From NCBI RefSeq assembly GCF_014650675.1, contig NZ_BMVK01000013.1:1-64000 (forward strand): a stretch of DNA of 64,000 nt, written 5' to 3'. This DNA comes from Streptomyces anulatus. GTDB lineage: Bacteria; Actinomycetota; Actinomycetes; Streptomycetales; Streptomycetaceae. The notes under the pieces are model-generated. The model had not been told where the DNA came from and searched no databases. It saw nothing but the letters and a program-made list of their open reading frames with translations. This document shows, one piece after another, positions 56,441 to 64,000 of this stretch. Made by a program: the position numbers and the translations under genes. Position 1 is the stretch's first letter, and every line of letters begins with the position of its first letter.

Positions 56441-58553
56441 CGCGGTTGTAGCGGTAACCGCTGCCGTGGGCGGGGCCGACGTCGTGCTGGATGCCGGACC
56501 CGGCGACGGCGAAGAACGAGGGGTCGGTGTCGCGGCACATTCCGGTGGAGCGGGCCTGGTCCACCACGGCGGTGCCGACGTTGATCCGCTGCCCGCCGTC
56601 CGCCACGGACGTCAGCTTCGCCGTGTACTCGCAGTGCCCGGAGCCCTGTACGTCGGCGATGAGGGTGACCGCGCTCTGCCCCGGCGACACCCGGCGGACG
56701 ACCACGGTGTGGGGCTGCAGGGCGTTGTACTGGGACGCGATGGACCAGGTCCCGACGAACTGCTGCGGCACCCGGCCGTCCGGGGCGGGATCCGGGTCCG
56801 GGGCGGGCGGCTTCGCGGCGCCCCCGGAGCCGCCCGACCCCGACGAACCCGCCCCGCCCTGATCGCCGCCACCGCCGGAGGGCGCCGCCCCCTCGTCCCC
56901 GGACGAACCCCCTCCGGAAGCGGAGCCGTCACCGCTGCCGGCGTCCTGCCCGCCCTCCGCATCGTCGCCGTTGCCGCCGTCCGCGCCCTGGCCCTTCTCC
57001 TTCCCCTTCTCCTTCTCGCCGTCCTTCGCGCCGTCCTTGTCGTCCGGGTCGTCGCTCTTCCCGGAGGGCGAGGCCGCAGGACCAGACGGGTCGTCACTGG
57101 CGGCGGGCGGCGCGACGGCCCCTCCGCCCCGGGCGTCGGCGGCGCCCCCGGGGTCGCGGTTGAGGAAGGCGGTCGTACCGCCGGCGGCCAGCACGGCGAC
57201 GACGACGGCCGCGACGATCCAGGTACGGCGGCGGCTGCGCCTCGGCCGTACTCCGACCCCGGCCGACGCGGGCGGGACAGCGGGCGTCGGCCCGGGCTCG
57301 TCGCCCTTCGCCGATGCCGATGCCGATGCCGATGCCGGCGCCGGCCGCAGATCGACCGTGCCGAGGTCACGAGGGGCGGCAGCGGCCACCGGAACGGGAA
57401 CGGAATCGGAAGCGGAATCGGCCGGGGGCTCCACACCCTTCGGTACGTCCGCGGCCTCCGGTACCTCCGCTACGCCCGCGGCCTCCGGTACGTCCGCTAC
57501 ATCCGCTACGTCCCCGACCTCCGGGCCGTCCAGATCGTCCTGCCCCGCCGCCGCATCCACTGCCTCCACTGCCTCCACCGCATCCGGCACCTCCGCGTCC
57601 GGCACCTCCGCGTCGAGCAGCAGTGCCGACTGCTGTGCCAGCCGGGCCAGGAGCACCGGCGGCAGCCAGGCGCCGTGCGGGGCGGCCGGGGGCATCAGGC
57701 CCTCCAACAGCACGTCCACACCCGGGCGTTCGGCGGCGCTCTTGGTCAGGCAGCGCTCGATCAGCTCGCGCAGGGGGGCGTCCGTCACCGCGGCGAGATC
57801 CGGCGGGGACTGGACGATCCGGAACATCACCGCGTGCTGGTTGCTCACACCCGCCCCGAACGGCAGGCGTCCGGTGGCCGCGTACATCAGCACACAGCCG
57901 AGCGAGAAGACGTCCGCCCCGGGCCCGGTCTCCTCGCCGAGGATCTGCTCGGGCGCCATGAAACCGGGCGAGCCGATGACCATGCCGGTGCTGGTCAGCA
58001 GGGACTCCACGGAGACCTGGAGCGCGCGGGCGATGCCGAAGTCGATGACCCGGGGGCCGTCGACGGTGAGCAGGACGTTGGACGGCTTCAGGTCCCGGTG
58101 GACGATCCCGGCGGCATGGATGCCGCGCAGCGCCCTCAACAGCCCCTCGGCCAGGGCGTGCACCGACTCGGCGGGCAGCGGACCGTGCACCCGGACGGCC
58201 TGTTCGAGGGAGGGGCCGGGCACATAGCCGGTGGCCACCCACGGCGGCTCGGCGTCCGCGTCCGCGTCGAGCACGGGGGCGGTGTAGCGCCCGCCGACCC
58301 GGCGGGCCGCCTCGATCTCCCGGCGGAACCGGGCCCGGAACTCCCCGTTCGCGATGTGCTCCTCGTGGACCACCTTCACGGCGACGGTGCGCCCGCCCGC
58401 CGAACGGGCCAGATACACCCGGCCCATCCCGCCCGCACCGAGCCGGCCGAGCAGGGGATACGGCCCGATCCGGGCCGGGTCACCGGCCGCGAGCGGACGT
58501 ATGCCCTCCATCGCCGTGTACCGCCCGCTGTCCTTGCCCGTACCCTCGCCCAT
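56436..58553 (-). CDS. Membrane Ser/Thr protein kinase (PknB-like)
   Basis: A 705-residue Hanks-type kinase. Kinase domain (about 25-290): P-loop GRLGAGGMGRVYLA, AVKVV lysine, catalytic HRDLKPSNVLL, DFGIA, APEQ and the CLTKSAAERPGV end. A long cytoplasmic linker (about 300-425) holds imperfect acidic repeats (EVPDAVEAVEAVDAAAG; VADVPEAAGVAEVPEAADV). One helix (WIVAAVVVAVLAAGGTTAFL, about 445) is followed by a Gly/Ser/Asp-rich stalk and a compact extracytoplasmic domain with two Cys (GHCEYTA; GMCRDTD). It lacks PASTA repeats, so its signal differs from PknB's. Substrates unknown. Confidence 0.9.
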   Translation of the reverse strand: MGEGTGKDSGRYTAMEGIRPLAAGDPARIGPYPLLGRLGAGGMGRVYLARSAGGRTVAVKVVHEEHIANGEFRARFRREIEAARRVGGRYTAPVLDADADAEPPWVATGYVPGPSLEQAVRVHGPLPAESVHALAEGLLRALRGIHAAGIVHRDLKPSNVLLTVDGPRVIDFGIARALQVSVESLLTSTGMVIGSPGFMAPEQILGEETGPGADVFSLGCVLMYAATGRLPFGAGVSNQHAVMFRIVQSPPDLAAVTDAPLRELIERCLTKSAAERPGVDVLLEGLMPPAAPHGAWLPPVLLARLAQQSALLLDAEVPDAEVPDAVEAVEAVDAAAGQDDLDGPEVGDVADVADVPEAAGVAEVPEAADVPKGVEPPADSASDSVPVPVAAAAPRDLGTVDLRPAPASASASASAKGDEPGPTPAVPPASAGVGVRPRRSRRRTWIVAAVVVAVLAAGGTTAFLNRDPGGAADARGGGAVAPPAASDDPSGPAASPSGKSDDPDDKDGAKDGEKEKGKEKGQGADGGNGDDAEGGQDAGSGDGSASGGGSSGDEGAAPSGGGGDQGGAGSSGSGGSGGAAKPPAPDPDPAPDGRVPQQFVGTWSIASQYNALQPHTVVVRRVSPGQSAVTLIADVQGSGHCEYTAKLTSVADGGQRINVGTAVVDQARSTGMCRDTDPSFFAVAGSGIQHDVGPAHGSGYRYNRA

Positions 58554-58672
58554 GCTGACCCGATCCCCCGATGGCCTTGTCCCTTGCGGTCGTTCGCGCC
58601 CGGCCGGAGCCGTGCGCGCCCGCCAAGGATAGGAGCCCCGGCAACCGGCCCTTCATGCGGATCCGGCCGGAG

Positions 58673-59479
58673 TCAGGGTCGGGGAAGGCGGGGGCCGTCG
58701 TCGGCGGGGTGCAGGCGGGCGAGGACCGACCGGAGCAGCGGCTCGTGCTGCTCGACCAGGTAGAAGTGGCCGCCGGGCAGGACGTCCAGCCGGAAGCCGC
58801 CTGGCGCGACGTCGGACCACGCCGACATGTCCTCCACCGAGGTGCCCGGGTCCTCGTCCCCGATGTACGCGTACACGGGGCAGCCGACCGGATCGGCGGG
58901 GCGCGGCCCGTAGGTCCCGACGATCGTGAAGTCGCCGCGGATGGCGGGCAGGATGATCTCCCGGAGGTCCGGGTCGCGGAGGACCGACTCGTCGGTGCCG
59001 CCGAGCCGGCGCACCTCCTCGATCAGCGCCTCGTCGCCCTGTTCGTGCAGGGCCCGCGGGGTCAGGCGGTGCGGCGGCCTGCGGCTCGACACATGCAGCG
59101 CCGCCGGGCCCCTCCCGTGCCGGTGCTCCAGGCGCAGCGCCACCTCGTAGGCGAGCGAGGCCCCCATGCTGTGGCCGAAGAGGGACAGCGGCACGTCGTG
59201 GAAGGGGAGGATCGCTTCGGTCACCCGGTCGGCCAGCTCGTCCATCGCCGTGATGCAGGGGTCGCCCAGCCGGTCCTGGCGTCCTGGATAGCGCGCGACC
59301 AGAAGCTCCGTACCGCTGTCGAACGCGGTGCCCCAGGAGTGGAAGAAGCCCGCCGAACCGCCCGCGTGCGGCAGGACCAGCAGCCTGCGGCGGACGCCCG
59401 CCGTCGCGGGGTAGCGACGCAGCCATCCGTCCGCGACGACGTTCGCTGACGGTGCGGTGCGGTGGGCGCCGACGTTCAT
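58673..59479 (-). CDS. Type II thioesterase (alpha/beta hydrolase)
   Basis: A 268-residue thioesterase of the editing type found with polyketide and nonribosomal peptide synthases: RLLVLPHAGGSAGFFHSWG (oxyanion loop), the nucleophile SLFGHSMGASLAYEV, the Asp in YIGDEDPG and the His in LPGGHFYLV. Such enzymes clear misprimed carrier proteins. No synthase is encoded nearby, so this copy is separated from its cluster or serves one in trans. The ATG at 59479 follows AAGGA; frame upstream is a Ser-rich shadow of a microsatellite. Confidence 0.9.
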   Translation of the reverse strand: MNVGAHRTAPSANVVADGWLRRYPATAGVRRRLLVLPHAGGSAGFFHSWGTAFDSGTELLVARYPGRQDRLGDPCITAMDELADRVTEAILPFHDVPLSLFGHSMGASLAYEVALRLEHRHGRGPAALHVSSRRPPHRLTPRALHEQGDEALIEEVRRLGGTDESVLRDPDLREIILPAIRGDFTIVGTYGPRPADPVGCPVYAYIGDEDPGTSVEDMSAWSDVAPGGFRLDVLPGGHFYLVEQHEPLLRSVLARLHPADDGPRLPRP

Positions 59480-59674
59480 CCGGTCATCCTTCGGGCTGTA
59501 CGGCTCTGGGCGATGGAGAGTCGGTCGACGGGGAGTTGGGTGATGGGGTGCATCCGCGGCAGGGCGGTTGAGGCCTGCCGCGTTGAAGAATATCGCGTCG
59601 TGGACCGGCAGTTCGGGGTTCAGGCCGCCCCGGACCGACGTAAGGAAGGGGGAAGGCGAACAGGAAGGTGAACA

Positions 59675-59719
59675 GGAAGAGGAAGAAGAGGAAGAAGAGG
59701 AAGAAGAGGAAGAGGAAGG
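59675..59719. repeat. Homopurine GGAAGAAGA microsatellite
   Basis: About 45 nt of tandem 9-bp units (GAGGAAGAA) on the plus strand, in the gap between the divergent thioesterase and histidine kinase genes. Homopurine tracts can vary in length and form triplex or other non-B structure; in the reverse strand they would translate as poly-Ser. Confidence 0.85.
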
Positions 59720-59740
59720 CGGGTACGTAGAATCCGGGCG

Positions 59741-61036
59741 ATGGGGACGAACACGGGGACCCGCGCCCGAGGCCGCCTCCGGGAGCGTGCCGTCGGCCCG
59801 GTCTGCGCGGTCCTGGCGTTCTGCGTGGTGCCGGCCGGTCTGCTGGCGGGCCCGTCGGCCGGCTGGCGCGCGGCCCTGCCCATGACGGTCGCGTTGCTGG
59901 GCGTACTCGCCGTGGCCTCCCTGCACACCAGGGACCGGATCATCCCGGTGGCCGCCGCCTCGGTGGCCGTGAGCTCCGCCCTCGGCACCCTGTTCGGGGA
60001 CCCCCCGACCCTGGAGACGGCGACCGGCGTGGCCACCCTGGTGGAGATCACGGGGCTTCTGCTGCTCGTCTGCCTGGTCGCCCGGTACGCCGGTACCCGG
60101 CAGGCCTTCGTGCTCTGCACCGTCCTAGGAGCCCTGGCGTCGACGGCGCTCCTGCGGCTCCAACTCCCCCCGACCGTGATGGAAGCAGCCGCGCAGAGCT
60201 CGTTCTTCGCGCTCGGCGCCATCGCCGCGGCCGCCACGGGCGGCGGGCTGCGCACCCTGGAGACACGAAGGATCCGGGCGGTGCACGAGGCCCGCCGCAA
60301 CCAGCGCCTCCAACTGGCGGGCGACCTCCATGACTTCGTGGCCCACGACGTCTCGGGCATCGTCGTGCTGGCACAGGCGGCCCAGGTGATCGGCGCGGAC
60401 CGTCCGGAGGAGGTTCTGCCGCTCCTCCGGCAGATCGAGGCCTCCGGCCTCCAGGCGCTCGGCTCCATGGACCGTACGGTCCACATGCTCAGGTCCTCCG
60501 ACGGAACGGCCCCGGCCGGCCGGGACGCGACGGACGCGTCGCCGCCGGTGGCGTACGGCCTGGAGGACATCGTGGATGCGGTGGACCGGTTCCGCACGGC
60601 CGGCCGGGCCGAAGTGCGCCTGGACATGGACCGGTCGCCCGAGCTGATCGGCCGGATCCCCCGTGAAGTGGCGAGCACGGCCCACCGTGTGGTGGTGGAG
60701 GCGTTGACCAACATACGGCGGCACGCCGGCACCGCACCGTGGGTGACCGTGTCCGTGACACCAGGACCCGAGCGCCCGCAGCCGGTGCTCACCGTGTCCG
60801 TGACCAACGGCCCTCCCGCAGGCGGCGAGACGGCCGGCGGGCATCTCGGCGACCGTGAACGGCCCGGGGCCAGCGGCCTGAGAGAACTCGCCGAACGCGC
60901 CCGGGCGCTCGGGGGAACCGTGGAGTTCGGTGTTCACTGGGAGCGCGGGGAACACAAGAAGCACGGGGAACACGAGAAGCACGGGGAGCACGGGGAGCGC
61001 GGCTGGCGGGTCACCGCAGTCCTGCCCCTGGACTGA
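59741..61036 (+). CDS. Sensor histidine kinase (HisKA_3 type) with a charged repeat insert
   Basis: A 431-residue kinase with about five N-terminal helices, then HisKA_3 with His197 (QLAGDLHDFVAHDVSGIVV) and an ATPase domain (EALTNIRRHAGTAPWVTVSV; GASGLRELAERARALGGTVE). Just before the end lies an insert of repeated Gly-Glu-His-Glu-Lys-His units (GEHKKHGEHEKHGEHGERGW), produced by a 15-18 bp coding repeat and unusual for the fold. Its likely regulator is the LuxR-type gene at 62365, separated by a membrane-protein gene on the opposite strand. Confidence 0.85.
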   Translation: MGTNTGTRARGRLRERAVGPVCAVLAFCVVPAGLLAGPSAGWRAALPMTVALLGVLAVASLHTRDRIIPVAAASVAVSSALGTLFGDPPTLETATGVATLVEITGLLLLVCLVARYAGTRQAFVLCTVLGALASTALLRLQLPPTVMEAAAQSSFFALGAIAAAATGGGLRTLETRRIRAVHEARRNQRLQLAGDLHDFVAHDVSGIVVLAQAAQVIGADRPEEVLPLLRQIEASGLQALGSMDRTVHMLRSSDGTAPAGRDATDASPPVAYGLEDIVDAVDRFRTAGRAEVRLDMDRSPELIGRIPREVASTAHRVVVEALTNIRRHAGTAPWVTVSVTPGPERPQPVLTVSVTNGPPAGGETAGGHLGDRERPGASGLRELAERARALGGTVEFGVHWERGEHKKHGEHEKHGEHGERGWRVTAVLPLD

Positions 61037-61074
61037 GCACATCGCATCGCCGCACCGATCCGTATCCGCTCGGC

Positions 61075-62145
61075 TCAGCCACGGGTGCAGCGCTTGCACA
61101 CCCCGCGCCGCCGGAAGTAGTAGGCGAGCGTGGCGGCCGCCAGGGCGAATCCCCACACCGGCCAGATCATCTCCGGAACCGTGGCTCCCCAGTCGTCCTT
61201 CTGGTTGTCGAACGCTCCCTGGAAGTGCAGCCGGATGTACATGACCCCGGCGATCGTCACCAGGACGGAGACCAGCGTGGCCGGGACGACGGCCAGGCTC
61301 AACGGCACCCGCCGGCCCCTGAGGCCCACCATCCACCGGGGGAAGATCTCGCCCCAGCGCCGCACCAGGCCCAGGGTGAGCAGCGAGCCGAGCGCCCCCA
61401 TGGTGGCGAGCGCGGCGCCCGCGATCCAGAGGTTGTCCTTCTTGCCCTCCTCCCACAGCTCCTCGGAGATGCCGAGCGGAATGCCCAGGGCCCAGGCCCA
61501 CCGGGTGCTGGCGTACAGCAGGGGGACGACGACCGCCGTGTACACGGCCCGCCTGCCCCAGCGCGCCGCGGCCTCCGGCGAGGTCCAGCCCGCGCCCGCG
61601 TCGGTACGCCCGCAGCCGGTGCAGGCACCGGACGTGCGGCGTTGGTAGATGATCGCGGAGGCGACCAGGAGGCCGACCGCGACCACCGCGAACAGCTGGT
61701 TGATCACGGTCCAGTTGATCGCGCCGAACTTCAGCATGAAGACGTAGGCGAGATTGCCGAGGATGCGGAAATCGGCGAGCGTGCAGAACACCGCGGCAGC
61801 CGAGAACACGGAGGCGCCCACCAGCACCCGGGCGGGGATCCGCCGCTTGCCCGGGAGCGCGAGGAGGAGAGCGACCGCCGCGCTGCCCAGGAACCCGCCC
61901 GCGATCCACGGCGCCAGCCGGTCGCGGCCGACGTGCTCGAAGGCCGAGTACTCCGGGTTGGCGTCGTCGGCGCCGAACGGAAAACCGTCCCCGCCGAAGG
62001 CCCAGTAGACGTGGGCGAGCCCGTAGAGAAGAAGCGCGAGAAAGGCCAAGTAGCCAATCGCGCCGGTCCAGTTGAACCGCCCGCGCACCCGGCCCCGTAC
62101 ACCGCCCGCGGCCCGTGATGCCATGTGCTCGATCACCTGAGTCAT
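61075..62145 (-). CDS. Multi-pass membrane protein, paralogue of the protein at 27395-28492
   Basis: A 356-residue protein with about eight helices: WTGAIGYLAFLALLLYGLAH, then LAPWIAGGFLGSAAVALLLA, and so on. The block FPRWMVGLRGRRVPLSLAVV matches the corresponding block of the protein at 27395-28492. A loop contains CTGCGRT and the C-terminus CKRCTRG, two CxxC pairs that could bind metal. A strong AAGGAGGAAGCATC site fixes the ATG at 62145. It lies between a kinase and a regulator gene, which may control it. Function unknown. Confidence 0.75.
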   Translation of the reverse strand: MTQVIEHMASRAAGGVRGRVRGRFNWTGAIGYLAFLALLLYGLAHVYWAFGGDGFPFGADDANPEYSAFEHVGRDRLAPWIAGGFLGSAAVALLLALPGKRRIPARVLVGASVFSAAAVFCTLADFRILGNLAYVFMLKFGAINWTVINQLFAVVAVGLLVASAIIYQRRTSGACTGCGRTDAGAGWTSPEAAARWGRRAVYTAVVVPLLYASTRWAWALGIPLGISEELWEEGKKDNLWIAGAALATMGALGSLLTLGLVRRWGEIFPRWMVGLRGRRVPLSLAVVPATLVSVLVTIAGVMYIRLHFQGAFDNQKDDWGATVPEMIWPVWGFALAAATLAYYFRRRGVCKRCTRG

Positions 62146-62215
62146 GATGCTTCCTCCTTGGATCAAATCACTGATCAGCATTCCTGTCCGGTCCGTCCCG
62201 CACATCTACCGAACG

Positions 62216-62309
62216 GCAGATGCGCAGGACGGCAGACGTACGGGACGACAGACATACGGGACGGCAGACGTGCCCGACGGCAGACGTGCCCGACGACGGA
62301 CACCGGGCG
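62216..62309. repeat. 16-bp tandem repeat array in the divergent promoter region
   Basis: Five 16-bp units (62216, 62232, 62248, 62264, 62280), consensus GCAGACGTACGGGACG with GCAGACGTGCCCGACG variants, then a 14-bp degenerate unit. It lies between the membrane-protein start (62145) and the response-regulator start (62365). It has the look of a cluster of binding sites. Confidence 0.9.
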
Positions 62310-62364
62310 GCAGACATGGCGCGCGCACGGTCCTGGTGGCTGACCGGAGCGAACTCGAACTACC

Positions 62365-63024
62365 GTGCCGACCGTGACAGTTCGCATACTCCTCGCCGAC
62401 GACCAGGAATCCGTACGCGTCGGATTCCGCCTCATCCTGGATGCCCAGCCCGACATGGAGGTGATCGGCGAGGCGTCCGACGGACAGCAGGCCGTCGAAC
62501 TCGCCGCGAAGCTGAACCCGGACGTCGTGCTGGCCGACATCCGCATGCCGCGCCTGGACGGTCTGGAGGTCACCCGGCGGCTCGCCGGGCCCGATGCCGA
62601 GCATCCGATGCGCGTGGTGGTGGTGACGACCTTCGGACTCGACGAGTACGTCCACACCGCGCTGCGCAACGGCGCCTGCGGCTTCCTGCTGAAGCGCTCG
62701 GGCCCCACGCTGCTGGTGGAAGCGGTTCGCGCCGCGATGGCGGGCGACACACTGATCAGCCCCTCCCTCACCGTCGCCCTGCTGCAGCACCACCGCGACG
62801 CCGGCAGGCCCAGGCCCGTACAGCCGGTGGACGCGCTGACGGGCAGGGAGACGGAGGTCGCGCGCCTGGTCGCCAAGGGGATGACCAATGCGGAGATCGG
62901 GGCCGAGTTGTTCATCTCGGCCGGTACGGCCAAGACACACGTCGCCAACGTCCAGCGCAAGCTGAGCGTCCGCAATCGGGTCGGCATCGCCGCATGGATC
63001 TGGGGCAACGGCCTGGAGGAGTGA
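62365..63024 (+). CDS. LuxR/NarL-family response regulator
   Basis: A 219-residue regulator: receiver domain (VRILLADDQESVRVGFRLIL, Asp58 in VVLADIRMP) and LuxR helix-turn-helix (LTGRETEVARLVAKGMTNAE, then IGAELFISAGTAKTHVANVQ). The start may be GTG 62365 or GTG 62374; neither has a clear ribosome-binding site. Its presumed kinase is at 59741. The 16-bp repeat array immediately upstream is a candidate target. Confidence 0.92.
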   Translation: MPTVTVRILLADDQESVRVGFRLILDAQPDMEVIGEASDGQQAVELAAKLNPDVVLADIRMPRLDGLEVTRRLAGPDAEHPMRVVVVTTFGLDEYVHTALRNGACGFLLKRSGPTLLVEAVRAAMAGDTLISPSLTVALLQHHRDAGRPRPVQPVDALTGRETEVARLVAKGMTNAEIGAELFISAGTAKTHVANVQRKLSVRNRVGIAAWIWGNGLEE

Positions 63025-63117
63025 CCCAGGCGGGAATCATCCCGAGAATGACGACAGCCGGGCAGGCGCCCCGCCCCACCCGCTCCACGCCGCCCGGTCC
63101 GCTCGGGCGCGCTCCCT

Positions 63118-63729
63118 CTACCGGGGCGGCCAGTCGGGTGCGGGGTCCATGGGGAGCAGCGGGCGCAGGGCCCCCACCGCGGCCCCGACGCAGGTGTCGC
63201 GCAGCTCGGTGCGCGTGCAGCTCTCACGGGTGAGCCAGTCCACGCACAGCACTTGCACGAACACCAGCCACGCCTTCAACACCGTGGAGACCGCCTCGCG
63301 CATGCGCTCGTCGGCGAGCGGGAGTACGCCGAGCAGGCGTGAGCGCAGGGCGTCGAGTTCATCCGTCATGATCGTCTGGATGACCGGGTCCCCCGCGAGC
63401 ACCCGGTTCGCGGCCAGCACGGCATGACGGTTGGCGATGAAGTAGTCGAAGTGAGCGTCCAGGCCCTGGGTGAGCTGCTCGACGAGCGTGGCCTCCGGAT
63501 CGAACCGGGTCGCCGCCAGCAGCCGGTCGGCCGCCTCCTGGTACACCGCCGCGAAGAGCGCGTGCTTGCTGGGGAAATGCCGGTAGAGCAGGGCACGGGA
63601 CACCCCGGCTTCCTGGGCCACGTCCTCCATCAGGACGTCGTCGTACGGGGCGGCGGCGAAGAGGCGCGCACCGACGGCGAGCAGCTGGGCGCGGCGGTCG
63701 GCGGGGGTGAGGCGTCGGCGTGGAGGCAC
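63118..63729 (-). CDS. TetR-family regulator
   Basis: A 203-residue TetR protein with helix-turn-helix about residues 10-58 (RAQLLAVGARLFAAAPYDDV; VAQEAGVSRALLYRHFPSKH) and a C-terminal effector domain with the FDYFIANRHAVLAANRVLAG segment. It is divergent from the DUF4345 gene, with a long dyad between them, so it probably controls both. Confidence 0.9.
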   Translation of the reverse strand: MPPRRRLTPADRRAQLLAVGARLFAAAPYDDVLMEDVAQEAGVSRALLYRHFPSKHALFAAVYQEAADRLLAATRFDPEATLVEQLTQGLDAHFDYFIANRHAVLAANRVLAGDPVIQTIMTDELDALRSRLLGVLPLADERMREAVSTVLKAWLVFVQVLCVDWLTRESCTRTELRDTCVGAAVGALRPLLPMDPAPDWPPR

Positions 63730-63742
63730 ACCGGAAGACTAC

Positions 63743-63795
63743 TTGACATGTGTCTACTAGCAGCACTTAGCTGTCTCTTAGTAGACACACGTCAA
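63743..63795. promoter_or_regulatory. Long dyad with divergent -35 elements (TetR operator)
   Basis: 17-nt arms TTGACATGTGTCTACTA and its complement with one mismatch (63743-63759 and 63779-63795), separated by 19 nt. Each arm starts with a TTGAC element facing outward-gene transcription, so binding would shut off both the TetR and DUF4345 genes. Confidence 0.85.
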
Positions 63796-63813
63796 CCAAG
63801 AGTGGGTGGAGTC

Positions 63814-64000
63814 ATGGCCAGAGCACTCCGGATGTTCGCGTGGCTGATGGGCGTCGCCTGTGTGGCCATCGGCCTGTTCCATGTGATCGGCGGCAATGCC
63901 GCGATTCCCGGCGAGTCCGACGCGGGCGCGACCCTCGACAGCCTGGGCCGGTTCTTCGGCGCGATCTTCGTCGGCTACGGGCTGGTCTGGCTGTGGGCGG
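63814..64000 (+). CDS. DUF4345-like small membrane protein (3' end outside window)
   Basis: The first 62 residues are visible: MARALRMFAWLMGVACVAIG, then LFHVIGGNAAIPGESDAG and the helix FFGAIFVGYGLVWLWA. This matches DUF4345, a small four-helix family often next to TetR regulators. It is cut by the window edge. GTGGAG precedes the ATG at 63814. Confidence 0.75.
   Translation, partial: MARALRMFAWLMGVACVAIGLFHVIGGNAAIPGESDAGATLDSLGRFFGAIFVGYGLVWLWA

Noticed and set aside
59480..59926. A Ser-rich N-terminal extension of the thioesterase
   Set aside because: The poly-Ser stretch is a translation of the homopurine microsatellite; the ATG at 59479 has a ribosome-binding site and gives the family length.

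Overview
This window reads as a stretch of a Streptomyces (or close relative) chromosome. GC is very high with strong third-position GC, GTG and TTG starts are frequent, and typical actinobacterial families recur: a MurR/MurQ/PTS cassette, YtrA-type GntR with ABC genes, LiaS-type kinases, a CIRCE-controlled groEL, a GpgS-like enzyme beside OtsA/OtsB, and an ABC sugar importer with no ATPase of its own. I see no tRNA, rRNA, insertion sequence, prophage or CRISPR array. The first gene (copper P-type ATPase) and the last (DUF4345 membrane protein) are cut by the window edges.

Layout. 1-8 kb: end of a copper-type P-ATPase, a translationally coupled 5-oxoprolinase operon (pxpA-pxpB-pxpC, minus strand), an HD-domain protein, a PQQ-propeller lipoprotein, a Cmx-like MFS exporter and a small DUF4031 gene pair. 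8-12 kb: N-acetylmuramic acid recycling or uptake (murR-murQ-PTS EIIBC), starting from an apparently leaderless promoter that overlaps a TGAAA-N5-TTTCA operator. 12-14 kb: an F420-reductase-like protein, a PRC-barrel protein and two small hypothetical genes. 14-23.5 kb: a beta-1,3-glucan utilisation locus (LacI regulator, secreted GH81 endoglucanase, binding protein, two permeases, GH1 beta-glucosidase), linked by three operators built on a GAGAGCGCTCTC-like core. 23.4-24.3 kb: a gene-free interval with a DasR-type site (TGGTCTAGACCA) on a promoter.

24-40 kb is mixed accessory DNA: DoxX protein, DHA2 exporter, lipoproteins, a quinone-reductase/TetR pair, a GlxA-type AraC regulator, a cupin, a PIG-V-like mannosyltransferase, an ECF sigma factor with a probable membrane anti-sigma partner, a HEAT-like protein, an HTH/zinc-ribbon protein, a Uma2 nuclease, and an ABC exporter gene inactivated by an internal deletion. 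40-48 kb is conserved core: groEL with CIRCE and a matching promoter, a cold-shock gene, a MoaD-like sulfur carrier ending GGC, a threonine-synthase paralogue under a SAM-I riboswitch, a GpgS-like glucosyltransferase, otsA and otsB. 48-64 kb is regulation and transport: an FtsX/ATPase exporter divergent from a kinase/regulator pair around a 32-bp palindrome, a YtrA-type ABC operon, a Ser/Thr kinase, an orphan type II thioesterase, a second split two-component system beside a 16-bp tandem repeat, and a TetR/DUF4345 pair around a long dyad.

The most interesting unit is the SAM-riboswitch / threonine-synthase-like / MoaD-like operon at 42.7-44.5 kb. It fits a methionine route in which a sulfur carrier delivers sulfide to O-phosphohomoserine (MetM/MetO type) better than it fits threonine synthesis. 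The beta-1,3-glucan regulon, the DasR-type site on an unexpected promoter, the ABC pseudogene and several repeat arrays are the next best leads.
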